From: Gemmatimonadota bacterium
GTDB taxonomy: Bacteria; JAAXHH01
Assembly (NCBI GenBank): GCA_026713285.1
Contig: JAPOOT010000249.1
Span: 1-38,246, forward strand
DNA length: 38,246 nt
Direction of reading: 5' to 3'
The stretch's first letter is position 1, and the number at the start of each line of letters is the position of its first letter. Of this stretch, positions 16,869 to 24,807 are shown one piece after another. A program made the translations under genes and the position numbers. The notes under the pieces were generated by a model that did not search any database, was not told where the DNA came from, and saw only the letters and a list, made by a program, of their open reading frames with translations.

Positions 16869-17621
16869 ATGAACGAATCGCAGATCAGACAGTTGCTCCA
16901 ACAGGTCCGCGCCGGCGACCTGTCGGTTGACGAGGCGTCGAGCAGGCTGCGGTCCTTGCCCTTCGAGGACCTCGGTTACGCGCGGGTGGACCACCACAGG
17001 GCGATGCGGTGCGGGTTCCCCGAGGTGATCTTCTGCACGGGGAAGACCGACGGCCAGGTGGCCGGTATCGCGGAACGCATTGTCGCGTCTGGGAGCGACC
17101 TGCTCGCCACCCGGGCGACTCCGGCCATGTACGACGCCGTGGCGGCGCGGTGTCCCGGCGCGGAGTACCACGAGGCGGCCCGGACGATCGTGGTCCAGGA
17201 TTCCTGGCGGGACCTGGGCATCGGCGAGGTATTGGTCGTCTCGGCGGGCACGAGCGATATCCCGGTGGCCGAAGAAGCCGCGGTTACGGCCCGGGTACTG
17301 GGCAATCGGGTCGAGTGTCTCTACGACGTCGGCGTGGCCGGCATCCACCGGCTCCTTTCCCACCATGAGGCCATCATGAACGCATCGGTGCTCGTCGTCG
17401 CGGCGGGCATGGAGGGCGCCCTGCCCAGCGTGGTCGGCGGAATGGTCTCCAGACCGGTGATCGCCGTGCCGACCAGCGTCGGGTATGGCGCCAGTTTCAA
17501 CGGACTGGCGGCGCTCCTGGCCATGCTGAACAGCTGCGCTTCGGGCGTTACGGTGGTGAATATCGACGGCGGGTTCAACGCCGGTTACGCGGCCGGCCTC
17601 ATCAATCGGAAACACGAATAG
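16869..17621 (+). CDS. larB: nickel-pincer cofactor biosynthesis protein LarB
   Basis: LarB carboxylates and hydrolyses nicotinic acid adenine dinucleotide to pyridinium-3,5-biscarboxylate mononucleotide, the first step towards the nickel-pincer nucleotide of lactate racemase and related LarA enzymes. The 250-residue length is standard. Visible marks are LPFEDLGYARVDHHRAMRCG (30-49), GFPEVIFCTGKT, the PurE-like domain with VLVVSAGTSDIPVAEEA, and AAGMEGALPSVVGG. The cysteine that attacks the pyridine ring in Lactiplantibacillus LarB is kept as Cys223 in NSCASGVTVVNIDGGF. No good ribosome site precedes the ATG. It is followed directly by larC and the fused ECF ATPase, forming one unit. larE and larA are not in the window. 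Confidence 0.95.
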   Translation: MNESQIRQLLQQVRAGDLSVDEASSRLRSLPFEDLGYARVDHHRAMRCGFPEVIFCTGKTDGQVAGIAERIVASGSDLLATRATPAMYDAVAARCPGAEYHEAARTIVVQDSWRDLGIGEVLVVSAGTSDIPVAEEAAVTARVLGNRVECLYDVGVAGIHRLLSHHEAIMNASVLVVAAGMEGALPSVVGGMVSRPVIAVPTSVGYGASFNGLAALLAMLNSCASGVTVVNIDGGFNAGYAAGLINRKHE

Positions 17622-17635
17622 GGATGGCGGGTCCA

Positions 17636-18799
17636 ATGGCTTTGGCAGGATACTTCGACCAGTTGTCCGGCCTTACCGCGGACATGCTGCTCGCCGCGAT
17701 GATCGACGCGGGAGTGGACCCAATCGCGCTTGAAGCAGCCATGAAGAGCCATCATGGCGTGGATTGCGGGATCAACGTTACTGAGGGGCGTGTCGCCGGG
17801 AACCGGGTGACGTACACCACGCTGTCGTGTGCCGAGGCGTCCGTGCCAGAGACCTGCCGGGCCATGCCGGGAGGCGGAGCGGACACACCGGCCGCCGTTC
17901 TCATCGGGAGGGTGATCGACCACCTGGAAAAGAACGTAAACGGACTGCGGGGGACGGAGGACCTGGCGCCGACCATGGAAGCGCTGGGCGGACGTCGCAC
18001 GGCCCTGCGCATTCTGCTCCTCTGCAACGCCCTCCACCTGCTCGGAATCGAATCCCTCCACCACGTAGCGCTGCCCTTTGCCGCGGGCATCGAATCCACG
18101 CCGCCACTCCAGGCCGCCCTGATGAGAGGCGCCGCAATAAAACCCGTCGACCACGCCCCCATAGACCTGCCGGGATGCGCCTTTTTAACCGCCTTGTCGG
18201 CGGGACCGATGAACACAGCCGGTTTCACGCTGCGGAACATGGGCTACGGGGGGGACGACGCTGACCGGGGAGATGGGCACGTCGCCAGGCTGTGTACGGG
18301 CGAGGCCGGCGAAGAGGCCGGCGAAGAGGCTGGAGAAGTGGCCGGCGGGGGTTCCGTGCAGATCCTGGAAACGCAGATCGACGACATGAATCCGCAGTTC
18401 TACGGCCACGTCGTGGACCTGCTGCTCGAAGCCGGTGCGCTGGATGCCTTCCTTACACCGGTGATCATGAAGAAAAACCGGCCGGGCGTACTGCTCACCG
18501 TGCTTGCGCCGGCCGCATTGACCGGGCGGTTGTCCGGGCTGATCTTCCGGGAAACGACGACCATAGGCCTCAGAACTTACCCCGTCTCCCGCCGCGTCCT
18601 GCCCCGTAGCGAAGCCGTCGTTGAAACCCGCTACGGCGCGATCCGGATCAAGGTCGTGGAACACGGGGATTCCCGGCGATATACCCCCGAATACGAAGAC
18701 TGCCGCCAGGCTGCGCTCAGCAGCGGCGTTCCACTCGCCGACGTGTATGCGGCCGTCCGGGAAGCCGCCGGCCGCGTGGCACCGGATCATCTGCCTTGA
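17636..18799 (+). CDS. larC: LarC-like nickel insertion protein, divergent N-terminal half
   Basis: LarC is the CTP-dependent enzyme that inserts nickel into the pincer ligand. The C-terminal domain is well conserved: ETQIDDMNPQFYGHVVDLLL, LTPVIMKKNRPG and the IFRETTTIGLR block. The N-terminal domain starts GYFDQLSGLTADMLLAAM, matching the family YFDxxSGxxGDM with Gly changed to Ala, but the family's HxHExGxxD and TPTGAA blocks are not recognisable (LGGRRTAL and LPGCAF occupy the equivalent places). A Gly-Glu-Ala linker (12-bp DNA repeats, 18302-18349) joins the halves. In L. plantarum the two halves are joined by programmed frameshift; here one frame covers both. I prefer ATG 17636 (GGCGG five bases before) to ATG 17624. 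The stop overlaps the TTG of ecfA. The family is sure; retained activity is less so. Confidence 0.85.
   Translation: MALAGYFDQLSGLTADMLLAAMIDAGVDPIALEAAMKSHHGVDCGINVTEGRVAGNRVTYTTLSCAEASVPETCRAMPGGGADTPAAVLIGRVIDHLEKNVNGLRGTEDLAPTMEALGGRRTALRILLLCNALHLLGIESLHHVALPFAAGIESTPPLQAALMRGAAIKPVDHAPIDLPGCAFLTALSAGPMNTAGFTLRNMGYGGDDADRGDGHVARLCTGEAGEEAGEEAGEVAGGGSVQILETQIDDMNPQFYGHVVDLLLEAGALDAFLTPVIMKKNRPGVLLTVLAPAALTGRLSGLIFRETTTIGLRTYPVSRRVLPRSEAVVETRYGAIRIKVVEHGDSRRYTPEYEDCRQAALSSGVPLADVYAAVREAAGRVAPDHLP
18302..18349. repeat. 12-bp tandem repeat inside larC (four copies)
   Basis: Units GAGGCCGGCGAA (18302, 18314) are identical, with changed copies at 18326 and 18338. They encode an EAGE-type flexible, acidic linker between the two LarC domains, and copy number could vary without breaking the frame. 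Confidence 0.85.
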
Positions 18800-20655
18800 T
18801 CGTCGCCGAGGACGTAACGTTCAGTTACCGGGTCCAGCCGGGAAACGTGGCCCCCACGCTGCGAGGCCTGTCCTTAGAAATCGGCGAATCCGAAAGCGTG
18901 GCCGTGATCGGTCCCAACGGCTCGGGAAAGAGCACCCTCGCCCGCTGTTTAAACGGGTTGATCGTACCCCAGTCCGGCCGGGTCCTGGTGGATGGCCTGG
19001 ATACGGCCGAACCGTCGAACACGTGGCAGGTCCACCAGCGAACCGGGATGATCTTCCAGAACCCGGACAACCAGCTGGTCTCGACCACGGTTGAACGTGA
19101 GGTGGCTTTCGGGCTCGAAAACCTCGGCCTGCCTTCCAGGGAGATCCACCGGCGGGTCGCGTGGGCGCTCGACCGGTTCCACCTGGCAAAGTACCGCCAT
19201 TATCCGCCCCATAAGCTGTCCGGCGGCGAAAAACAACGCGTGGCTATCGCTTCCGTGGTCGCGATGCGTCCCCGGTACCTCATTTGCGATGAGCCCACCT
19301 CGTCGCTGGACCCCGGCGACCGGCGGGACATCCTCGGCCTGCTCCTGTCGATCGTGGATGAATACCGGCTCAGCGTGGTCTTCATCACGCAGTCTCCCGA
19401 GGAAGCCGTCCGGATGGACCGTATCGCGATGGTGGTGGATGGGGCCGTCGCAGCCGAGGGGCCGCCGGAGGAAGTATTCCGGGATACGGAACGGCTCGCG
19501 GCGCACGGACTCGAGGCGCCGCTGTCCGAGCGGCTGTCGGACGCCTTGCGCGCACGCGGGCTTCCGGTACCGGCCGGTACCGTCCATCCCGAATCCCTGG
19601 TGCAGTGGCTTTCCGGCAGGATGCCCAGGCCGCCGTCCCGTCTGCCGGGGACCATGCCATCGGCCGATGCCCGTTCGGAGATTGTTGAGAAACCGGTCGA
19701 TCCGCCGGCGGGGGCGATTCCGGCCACGCCGCCGATCATCGAATTCGACCGGGTGTGCCATACCTATTCCCCCGGAACTTCCCTGGCGATCTCGGCGTTG
19801 CGCGATGTGACCACCCGGGTTTACCCCGGGGAGTGCGTCGCGCTGACCGGACCGAACGGTTCCGGTAAGTCCACGATGATCCAGCACATGAACCGCCTGC
19901 TGAAAGCGGATTCGGGCACGGTTCGGGTCGAGGGTGGGGACGTAACCTCCAAGGAAACCGACCTGCGGAAGCTGCGTCAGAAGGTGGGGCTGGTCTTCCA
20001 GTTCCCGGAAGCCCAGTTGTTCGAGGAAACCGTTTTCGACGACGTGGCCTTCGGTCCAAGGCAAACAGGCACGGAAGATTCGGAAATCCAGGATCTGGTG
20101 AACCGGGCGCTCGAACGGGCCCGACTCGATCCCGCACGGTTCTCGCATCGGCATCCCCTGTCGCTAAGCGGCGGAGAAAAACGCAGGGCCGCGATCGCCG
20201 GGATCCTGGTCATGGAACCATCCGTCCTCGCCCTCGACGAGCCCACGTCCGGTCTCGATCCGCAAAGCGTACGACAGGTCGAGGCGATTTTCAAAACCTG
20301 CAAGGATGGGGGCGCGACCCTTTTCCTGATCACCCATGACATGGACCTGGTCTCCCGCCTGGCGGACCGGGTCATGGTCATGGAGAACGGCGGCATCGCG
20401 TCGGACACCACGCCGGAGCGCCTGTTCGCCCGGGAGGCCGCGGTCGACGCGTCCGCGCAGGGGCAGGCGGATCTGTCCGGGCGGCAAGAGCGGCCCGGGC
20501 TGCCGGGTCTATGCAACCTGTTGACCGCCGTCCACGCGGCAGGGATTCCCGTCGATCCCGGCTGTTTCAATCTGGAAGAAGCCGCGGACATGATCCGCGC
20601 GAGCTTAGGCCGTGGAAACGACCACTCGAACCCCGGGGGAGAAGAGACATGCTAG
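18796..20655 (+). CDS. ecfA: fused double ATPase of an ECF transporter (EcfA1-EcfA2)
   Basis: This protein would energise an energy-coupling-factor importer by ATP hydrolysis at the inner membrane. Its 619 residues hold two ABC domains joined by a Pro-rich linker (about 240-312). Domain 1 has Walker A GPNGSGKST at 39-47, Q-loop FQNPDNQ, signature LSGGEKQR at 141 and Walker B YLICDEP at 161, and is EcfA1-like; its switch-loop His is replaced by Gln199 (VVFITQSPEE). Domain 2 has Walker A at 352, FQFPEAQLFEETVFDDVAFG (EcfA2 type), LSGGEKRR, Asp481-Glu482 and an intact switch His514 (LITHDMD). About 75 extra residues follow. The start is TTG overlapping the larC stop. No EcfT or S subunit is adjacent; its position after larBC suggests nickel or cobalt import, by inference from larMNQO in Lactiplantibacillus. 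Confidence 0.93.
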   Translation: MIVAEDVTFSYRVQPGNVAPTLRGLSLEIGESESVAVIGPNGSGKSTLARCLNGLIVPQSGRVLVDGLDTAEPSNTWQVHQRTGMIFQNPDNQLVSTTVEREVAFGLENLGLPSREIHRRVAWALDRFHLAKYRHYPPHKLSGGEKQRVAIASVVAMRPRYLICDEPTSSLDPGDRRDILGLLLSIVDEYRLSVVFITQSPEEAVRMDRIAMVVDGAVAAEGPPEEVFRDTERLAAHGLEAPLSERLSDALRARGLPVPAGTVHPESLVQWLSGRMPRPPSRLPGTMPSADARSEIVEKPVDPPAGAIPATPPIIEFDRVCHTYSPGTSLAISALRDVTTRVYPGECVALTGPNGSGKSTMIQHMNRLLKADSGTVRVEGGDVTSKETDLRKLRQKVGLVFQFPEAQLFEETVFDDVAFGPRQTGTEDSEIQDLVNRALERARLDPARFSHRHPLSLSGGEKRRAAIAGILVMEPSVLALDEPTSGLDPQSVRQVEAIFKTCKDGGATLFLITHDMDLVSRLADRVMVMENGGIASDTTPERLFAREAAVDASAQGQADLSGRQERPGLPGLCNLLTAVHAAGIPVDPGCFNLEEAADMIRASLGRGNDHSNPGGEETC

Positions 20656-21542
20656 TCGACATCCACACCAACCTGATGTGGTACCCGGATCACATGTCCG
20701 ATGAATTCGTTGAATTCGCCTATGCGGCGAAGAAGGCCAAGATGCGCTTGTCCGACGATGTTTACTACGCGGGCCACGCGGACCGGTACAAGAACGCCTT
20801 CGACTCTACGCCCGAAACGCTGCTCAAGGCGACAGAGGACTGCGACAGGGTGGTCGTGTTCGGGTTGAAGGCGCCATACTGCGGGGTGAACGTGCCCCAG
20901 GAGCTCGTCGCGGGATTCGTGGCGGAAAACGCGGACCGTTTCATCGGCTGGTGTTCCGTCGATCCCAATGACGAGGACGCCGTCGAACAGCTCGAATACA
21001 ACGTAAACGAACTCGGCCTGCGCGGGCTGAAAGTCGCGCCGATCTACCAGCATTTCGACCCCCGGGACCCGGCGTATCTTCCCCTGTTCAGGAAAGCGGA
21101 AACGCTGGATATCCCCGTCATCTGGCACCAGGGCACGTCCTTCGTGCGGCTGGGTCCCCTCAAGTGGGCCAATCCTATTCAGCTCGAGGACATCGCGGTG
21201 GCGTGCCCGGACCTGCGGATGATGATCGCCCACATGGGACATCCGTGGGAGGACGAATGCGTAGTCCTGATCCGAAAGCATCCGAACCTCTACGCGGACA
21301 TATCGGCGCTGCACTACCGCCCGCTGCGCCATTACATGGCATTCATGTCCGCCCTGGAGTACGGGGTGGAGCACAAGTTGATCTTCGGTTCCGATTTTCC
21401 ATCGGCTACGCCGGCGCAGGTCATAGCGGGACAGTGGAAGGTGAACGACGTGGCGCGGAATACGTCCCTGCCCGTTTTTCCGGAAGAGGCCATACACAAC
21501 ATGATTTATGAAAACTGGAAGGCGTTCCTGCGGGAAGCATAA
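20649..21542 (+). CDS. amidohydrolase family 2 protein
   Basis: This 297-residue TIM-barrel metal hydrolase is of the amidohydrolase-2 type (PF04909; ACMSD and related decarboxylases/hydratases). ATG 20649 is preceded by GGGGGAGAAGAG and overlaps the last codons of ecfA (ATGCTAG), so the two are translationally coupled. The longer frame upstream to 20511 is ecfA out of frame. Metal-site motifs are DIHTNL (the second His of the usual HxH is Asn), VIWHQGTS, MIAHMGHPWEDE and IFGSDFPSA with the catalytic Asp. The middle segment GLRGLKVAPIYQHFDP is typical. It ends the lar/ecf unit just before a terminator. The substrate is unknown; a role linked to the pincer or metal pathway is only suggested by position. 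Confidence 0.88.
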   Translation: MLVDIHTNLMWYPDHMSDEFVEFAYAAKKAKMRLSDDVYYAGHADRYKNAFDSTPETLLKATEDCDRVVVFGLKAPYCGVNVPQELVAGFVAENADRFIGWCSVDPNDEDAVEQLEYNVNELGLRGLKVAPIYQHFDPRDPAYLPLFRKAETLDIPVIWHQGTSFVRLGPLKWANPIQLEDIAVACPDLRMMIAHMGHPWEDECVVLIRKHPNLYADISALHYRPLRHYMAFMSALEYGVEHKLIFGSDFPSATPAQVIAGQWKVNDVARNTSLPVFPEEAIHNMIYENWKAFLREA

Positions 21543-21572
21543 AAAAGGGGCGGCCAGTGCATGGCCGCCCTT
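21541..21572 (-). terminator. terminator between the amidohydrolase and pal genes
   Basis: A stem of about 9-11 bp (GGGCGGCCA / TGGCCGCCC, loop of five bases) is followed on the minus strand by six T (21546-21541), giving a strong terminator for the Tol-Pal operon. It lies 31 bases after the pal stop. The plus-strand side has only TT after the stem, so it may work weakly for the amidohydrolase gene. Confidence 0.85.
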
Positions 21573-21602
21573 GTACGACACGTTACCCGTGGTGCTTTCG
21601 GC

Positions 21603-22256
21603 TTACTTCCGCATAAGCTCCACTCGGCGGTTCTGCGACCACGCGCTTTCGTCGCTGCCCATGACCGCCGGCTTCTCTGCACCGAAACTGACGGTTTCGA
21701 TGCGGCTGTCCGCCACACCCGCATCCACGAGGTAGGTCTTGACCGCCTGGGCGCGCCGTTCGCCCAGCGCCAGGTTGTATTCGATCGTACCCCGCTCATC
21801 AGCGTGGCCCTCGACAACCACCATGTCTTCGGGCTGGTACTCCCGCAACTTCTGGGCGTTCTCATCCAGAGCCGGCCGCTGGTCTTCCCGGACATTGGAA
21901 CGGTCGTAATTGAAGTAGATGGTCGACAGAGACATCATCTCTGCATGCAGGGCTGCCGCCTCGGCGGCGAGCCTGGCTTCCTCTTCTGCCAACCGCCGGG
22001 CCTCTTCTTCCGCGGCGAGCCTGGCTTCCTCTTCTGCCAACCGCCGGGCCTCTTCTTCCGCAGCGAGCCTGGCTTCCTCTTCTGCGCGCACCGCCCTGAG
22101 GGAATCCTCTACGGCCCGCTGCCGCTCGGCTTCCATGGCGGCCAGCTCCTCCGCGGAAGGTCCCCGGGATACGGCGCAGCACGCACCCATCCACACGGGT
22201 GCGGCGACCAGAACGCTGAGCGCCAGCATCGAAGCCGTATTGCTCCATCGTTTCAT
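21603..22256 (-). CDS. pal: peptidoglycan-associated lipoprotein Pal
   Basis: This outer-membrane lipoprotein ties the outer membrane to peptidoglycan and is the partner of TolB and TolA in cell-envelope constriction. It has 217 residues from ATG 22256 (AAAGGAG before it). The signal peptide ends with a lipobox-like WMGAC; a second Cys follows. A charged Ala/Glu/Arg coiled coil (about 35-107) made by 48-bp DNA repeats comes next, then the OmpA-like domain with STIYFNYDRSNVRED, VVVEGHADERGTIEYNLALG and ERRAQAVKTYLVDAGV, the peptidoglycan-binding signature. The extended coiled coil is longer than in enterobacterial Pal. It is the last gene of the tol operon, with a terminator behind it. Confidence 0.93.
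   Translation of the reverse strand: MKRWSNTASMLALSVLVAAPVWMGACCAVSRGPSAEELAAMEAERQRAVEDSLRAVRAEEEARLAAEEEARRLAEEEARLAAEEEARRLAEEEARLAAEAAALHAEMMSLSTIYFNYDRSNVREDQRPALDENAQKLREYQPEDMVVVEGHADERGTIEYNLALGERRAQAVKTYLVDAGVADSRIETVSFGAEKPAVMGSDESAWSQNRRVELMRK
21964..22084. repeat. 48-bp tandem repeat (2.5 copies) inside pal
   Basis: Units 21964-22011 and 22012-22059 are identical by eye, and a partial third runs to about 22084. They encode the 16-residue heptad-like unit LAAEEEARRLAEEEAR of the Pal coiled coil. Confidence 0.92.
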
Positions 22257-22403
22257 GAAGAACTCCTTTCCCATAGTTGGGTTACCCATACAGCGCAATT
22301 CGGATTAATCTAGCCGTTTATCGCTTAACATCCGTTTCAACCATTGCGGCAATCCAGCAGTGCAGCAAAAACCAGGCATGAATCTACCATTTCATCAAAA
22401 TCA

Positions 22404-22433
22404 CGTATAGTTGATCCTGCCTCACTTCCACAA
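22404..22433 (-). promoter_or_regulatory. weak candidate internal promoter before pal
   Basis: In the 212-base, comparatively AT-rich gap between cpoB and pal, minus-strand TTGTGG (22433-22428) and TATACG (22409-22404) are 18 bases apart. Both match consensus only partly. The gap is unusually long for an operon of otherwise overlapping genes, which is the main reason to suspect separate expression of pal. Nothing else is recognisable there. Confidence 0.25.
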
Positions 22434-22468
22434 CATAATCTCGGATTCGGTTGCCAAAGTAAAGGAAA

Positions 22469-23275
22469 TTATTCGTCCGACATCAGATCCAGTCTCATTC
22501 TTGCGAGCTGGGCCTCCTCGGTACCTGGAAACTCGCCGACGACGCGTTCCAGGTAGGACCTCGCCGCGGGCAGTTCCTTCCTGGCGACTTTGATGAAGGC
22601 GATCTTCAGCAGCGTGGCAGGGACCTTGTTTCCGTCCGGGTAGGCGCTCAACACCTGCTCGTAGGCGTCTAGCGCCTGGGTATACAGGCTCTGCGCATAG
22701 TAGCAATCGCCGATATAGTACTGCGCGTCATCCGACAGGTCCGATTCCGGAAAATACGCCATGTACTGGGAAAACTGCCGGACCGCCACGTCATAACTGC
22801 CCTGCTGGTAGTCTCTCAAGGCGAGGTCGTACAGTTCGCCGGGGTCGACGGTTCGTGGCTGCCCCGTGGAAGAAGTATCCGGCCGTTCGGTGGCGCTCCA
22901 CTGGGCCTGAAGCCTCTCCAGACTGCGAACCAGGGCCGAGAACTGACGGTCGCTTTCCGAGATACGCGTAGCGAGGATCTGCAACTGGCTTTCCAGGCCG
23001 CTGACCCGCTGTCCCAGGTCCGCCCGCATTTCCCACATCTCGTTCATCTGTTCCCGCATCAGGGTTTCAAGGCGTCCGATGTGGACCTTCAGCGAGTCGA
23101 TGTCCTCCTGGAGGGCGACTTCCTCGCGCATGACCTGCATCTGGGCCCGCAGATGCGTGGTGTCGTTCTTCAGGTTGGTCAGGTCGGACTGCACGCCGCA
23201 CGCGCCTGCAAAGACCATGGCGCAAAGGGCCGACAGGATGCATCGGGCGCGGTTCGTTGAAGACCTTACGCTCAT
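22469..23275 (-). CDS. cpoB: Tol-Pal system coordinator CpoB (YbgF)
   Basis: This periplasmic protein coordinates peptidoglycan synthesis with outer-membrane constriction through Tol and PBP1B in E. coli. It has 268 residues. The N-terminal signal peptide ends FAGAC, a lipobox, so unlike the E. coli protein this one may be lipid-anchored. A long coiled coil covers about 30-115 (repeated Leu/Glu/Arg heptads such as VHIGRLETLMREQMNEMWEM), corresponding to the trimerising domain. Then come tetratricopeptide repeats: ELYDLALRDYQQGSYDVAVR, SDDAQYYIGDCYYAQSLYTQ and the KVPATLLKIAFIKVARKEL block. It starts 10 bases after the tolB stop. Here it precedes pal, whereas in enterobacteria it follows it. 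Confidence 0.92.
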   Translation of the reverse strand: MSVRSSTNRARCILSALCAMVFAGACGVQSDLTNLKNDTTHLRAQMQVMREEVALQEDIDSLKVHIGRLETLMREQMNEMWEMRADLGQRVSGLESQLQILATRISESDRQFSALVRSLERLQAQWSATERPDTSSTGQPRTVDPGELYDLALRDYQQGSYDVAVRQFSQYMAYFPESDLSDDAQYYIGDCYYAQSLYTQALDAYEQVLSAYPDGNKVPATLLKIAFIKVARKELPAARSYLERVVGEFPGTEEAQLARMRLDLMSDE

Positions 23276-23285
23276 CTTATCTCTT

Positions 23286-24773
23286 TCATTCGTCCAGGAC
23301 CGTTACGATGCCGTCGGGTCTTGGCCCCCAACTGGGTTGACGGTTGTTTCCCTCGGTGACGACGGGGTGGACGTCCCCCCCGTTCCAATACATGCGGTAG
23401 ACGTGGTACTCGTTCCTGCGGGTCCGGTCGGAACTGAAAAGGATCTGCAGGCCATCCGGGGACCAGGTCGGGTTTACGTTGTCGCCTTCCCGTCCGCGGA
23501 CACCCGTTAGTTTCACGATGTTGCTTCCGTTGACATCGCAGGTATAGATGTTGAAGACCCGTTCGGAGCCTCCCTGCCGTCTCGGCACCAGGTCGCCGCC
23601 CACGAAGGCGATGCGGTCGCCCCGGGGCGACCATGCGGGCGAACCGTTGTAACCCCCTTCGAAGGTGATCCGATGGTCGTTCGAACCGTCTATATTGATA
23701 ACGAAAAGGTGCTTCTGTGTCAATCGGTCCGACATATATACCACCTGGTCCCCCCGCGGTGACCAGGACGGCGAAACGTTGATCCCGTAACCGGTCGCCA
23801 GCGGGATCAGCCTGCTTCCGTTCAGCGTGCTGATGTAGAGCTTTGAAAGCCCCTCCGGGATCAAGCCCAGGATCAGGTGCCGGCCATCCGGCGACCAGTG
23901 TGGTGACAACACCGTTTTGCCATCGAAAGAAACCTTGCTGGTTTCACCGCTCCGCAGGTCGAGGTAATACAGTTCGTGGGGGCCGTCCCTGTAGGACGTG
24001 TAGGCGATCCGGGTGCCATCCGGCGACCAGTTCGGCGAGTATTTCCGGGATCGGTCCCGGGTCAACTGGCGGACATTGAATCCGTCGTAGTCCGACATGT
24101 ACAGTTCCGGCGCGCCGCTGCGCTGGGAGACGAATACGATGCGGGTCTGCGCGATGCCCCGGTCCCCGGTCAACTGGAATACGATGTCGTCCGCCATGAG
24201 ATGGACGATCCGCCTCAGGGTCAGATCGAAGGCGGCGTACCCCTTCTCCACGATCGTTCGCCGGGTACCCACGTCGATCAGCCGCAAAGCGATTTCCACC
24301 TGGGACCCCGAGACTTCGTACGATCCCGACACCATGACCTGCACCGACAGCTTGCGAAGCAACTCGAGATCCACCTCGCCGGCCGCGTCCAGGAACACAT
24401 AGGTCGTGTCGCCGGAAACGTCCGTCAGCACCTGCGAGCCGCCGTCCTCTACGACCCGGGCCGGGATGGAAAGGTCCCGCACGGCGAACACGCCGGAATA
24501 CGCAAGGTCCCGCATGAGCACCTGGTTGATGGTGTCCCGCAGGGCGGCGTGCAACTCCGTTCCATCCGCGGGCGAGAAGGGCTTGAAAGCGATCGGTATG
24601 CGGGGGGAGACGCGGGCCTGTACGCTGAGATTGACCTCGTCCTGGCCCGATACGGTCTTTTCGCCGAGGGAGGGCAGGACGATTGCCGCAAGGAGCAACC
24701 GCAACGGCCAGGCCCAACCCGGCCGACGGCATGGTCTTTTCTTCGCGGATTTACTGTGCAGGAATTCGATCAT
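23286..24773 (-). CDS. tolB: Tol-Pal system beta-propeller protein TolB
   Basis: This periplasmic propeller protein binds Pal and TolA during outer-membrane constriction. It has 495 residues from ATG 24773, about 60 more than E. coli TolB; the frame extends to 24893 but that part overlaps the tolA-like gene. A Sec signal peptide lies near residues 18-44 (WPLRLLLAAIVLPSLG). The N-terminal D1 domain follows (MRDLAYSGVFAVRDLS, VMVSGSYEVSGSQVEIALRL). Blades of the C-terminal propeller are marked by repeated WSPDG: PNWSPDGTRIAYTS, PHWSPDGRHL, PSWSPRGDQVVYMS, PAWSPRGDRIAFVG, PTWSPDGLQILFSS. It lies 34 bases after the tolA-like stop. The ribosome site is weak. Confidence 0.94.
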   Translation of the reverse strand: MIEFLHSKSAKKRPCRRPGWAWPLRLLLAAIVLPSLGEKTVSGQDEVNLSVQARVSPRIPIAFKPFSPADGTELHAALRDTINQVLMRDLAYSGVFAVRDLSIPARVVEDGGSQVLTDVSGDTTYVFLDAAGEVDLELLRKLSVQVMVSGSYEVSGSQVEIALRLIDVGTRRTIVEKGYAAFDLTLRRIVHLMADDIVFQLTGDRGIAQTRIVFVSQRSGAPELYMSDYDGFNVRQLTRDRSRKYSPNWSPDGTRIAYTSYRDGPHELYYLDLRSGETSKVSFDGKTVLSPHWSPDGRHLILGLIPEGLSKLYISTLNGSRLIPLATGYGINVSPSWSPRGDQVVYMSDRLTQKHLFVINIDGSNDHRITFEGGYNGSPAWSPRGDRIAFVGGDLVPRRQGGSERVFNIYTCDVNGSNIVKLTGVRGREGDNVNPTWSPDGLQILFSSDRTRRNEYHVYRMYWNGGDVHPVVTEGNNRQPSWGPRPDGIVTVLDE

Positions 24774-24807
24774 GGCTTCTGGGTGATTTAAGACGGTCGC
24801 GCCTGCT

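Noticed and set aside
17624..18799. Programmed frameshift in larC as in Lactiplantibacillus
   Set aside because: One uninterrupted frame covers both domains, so no frameshift is needed here.
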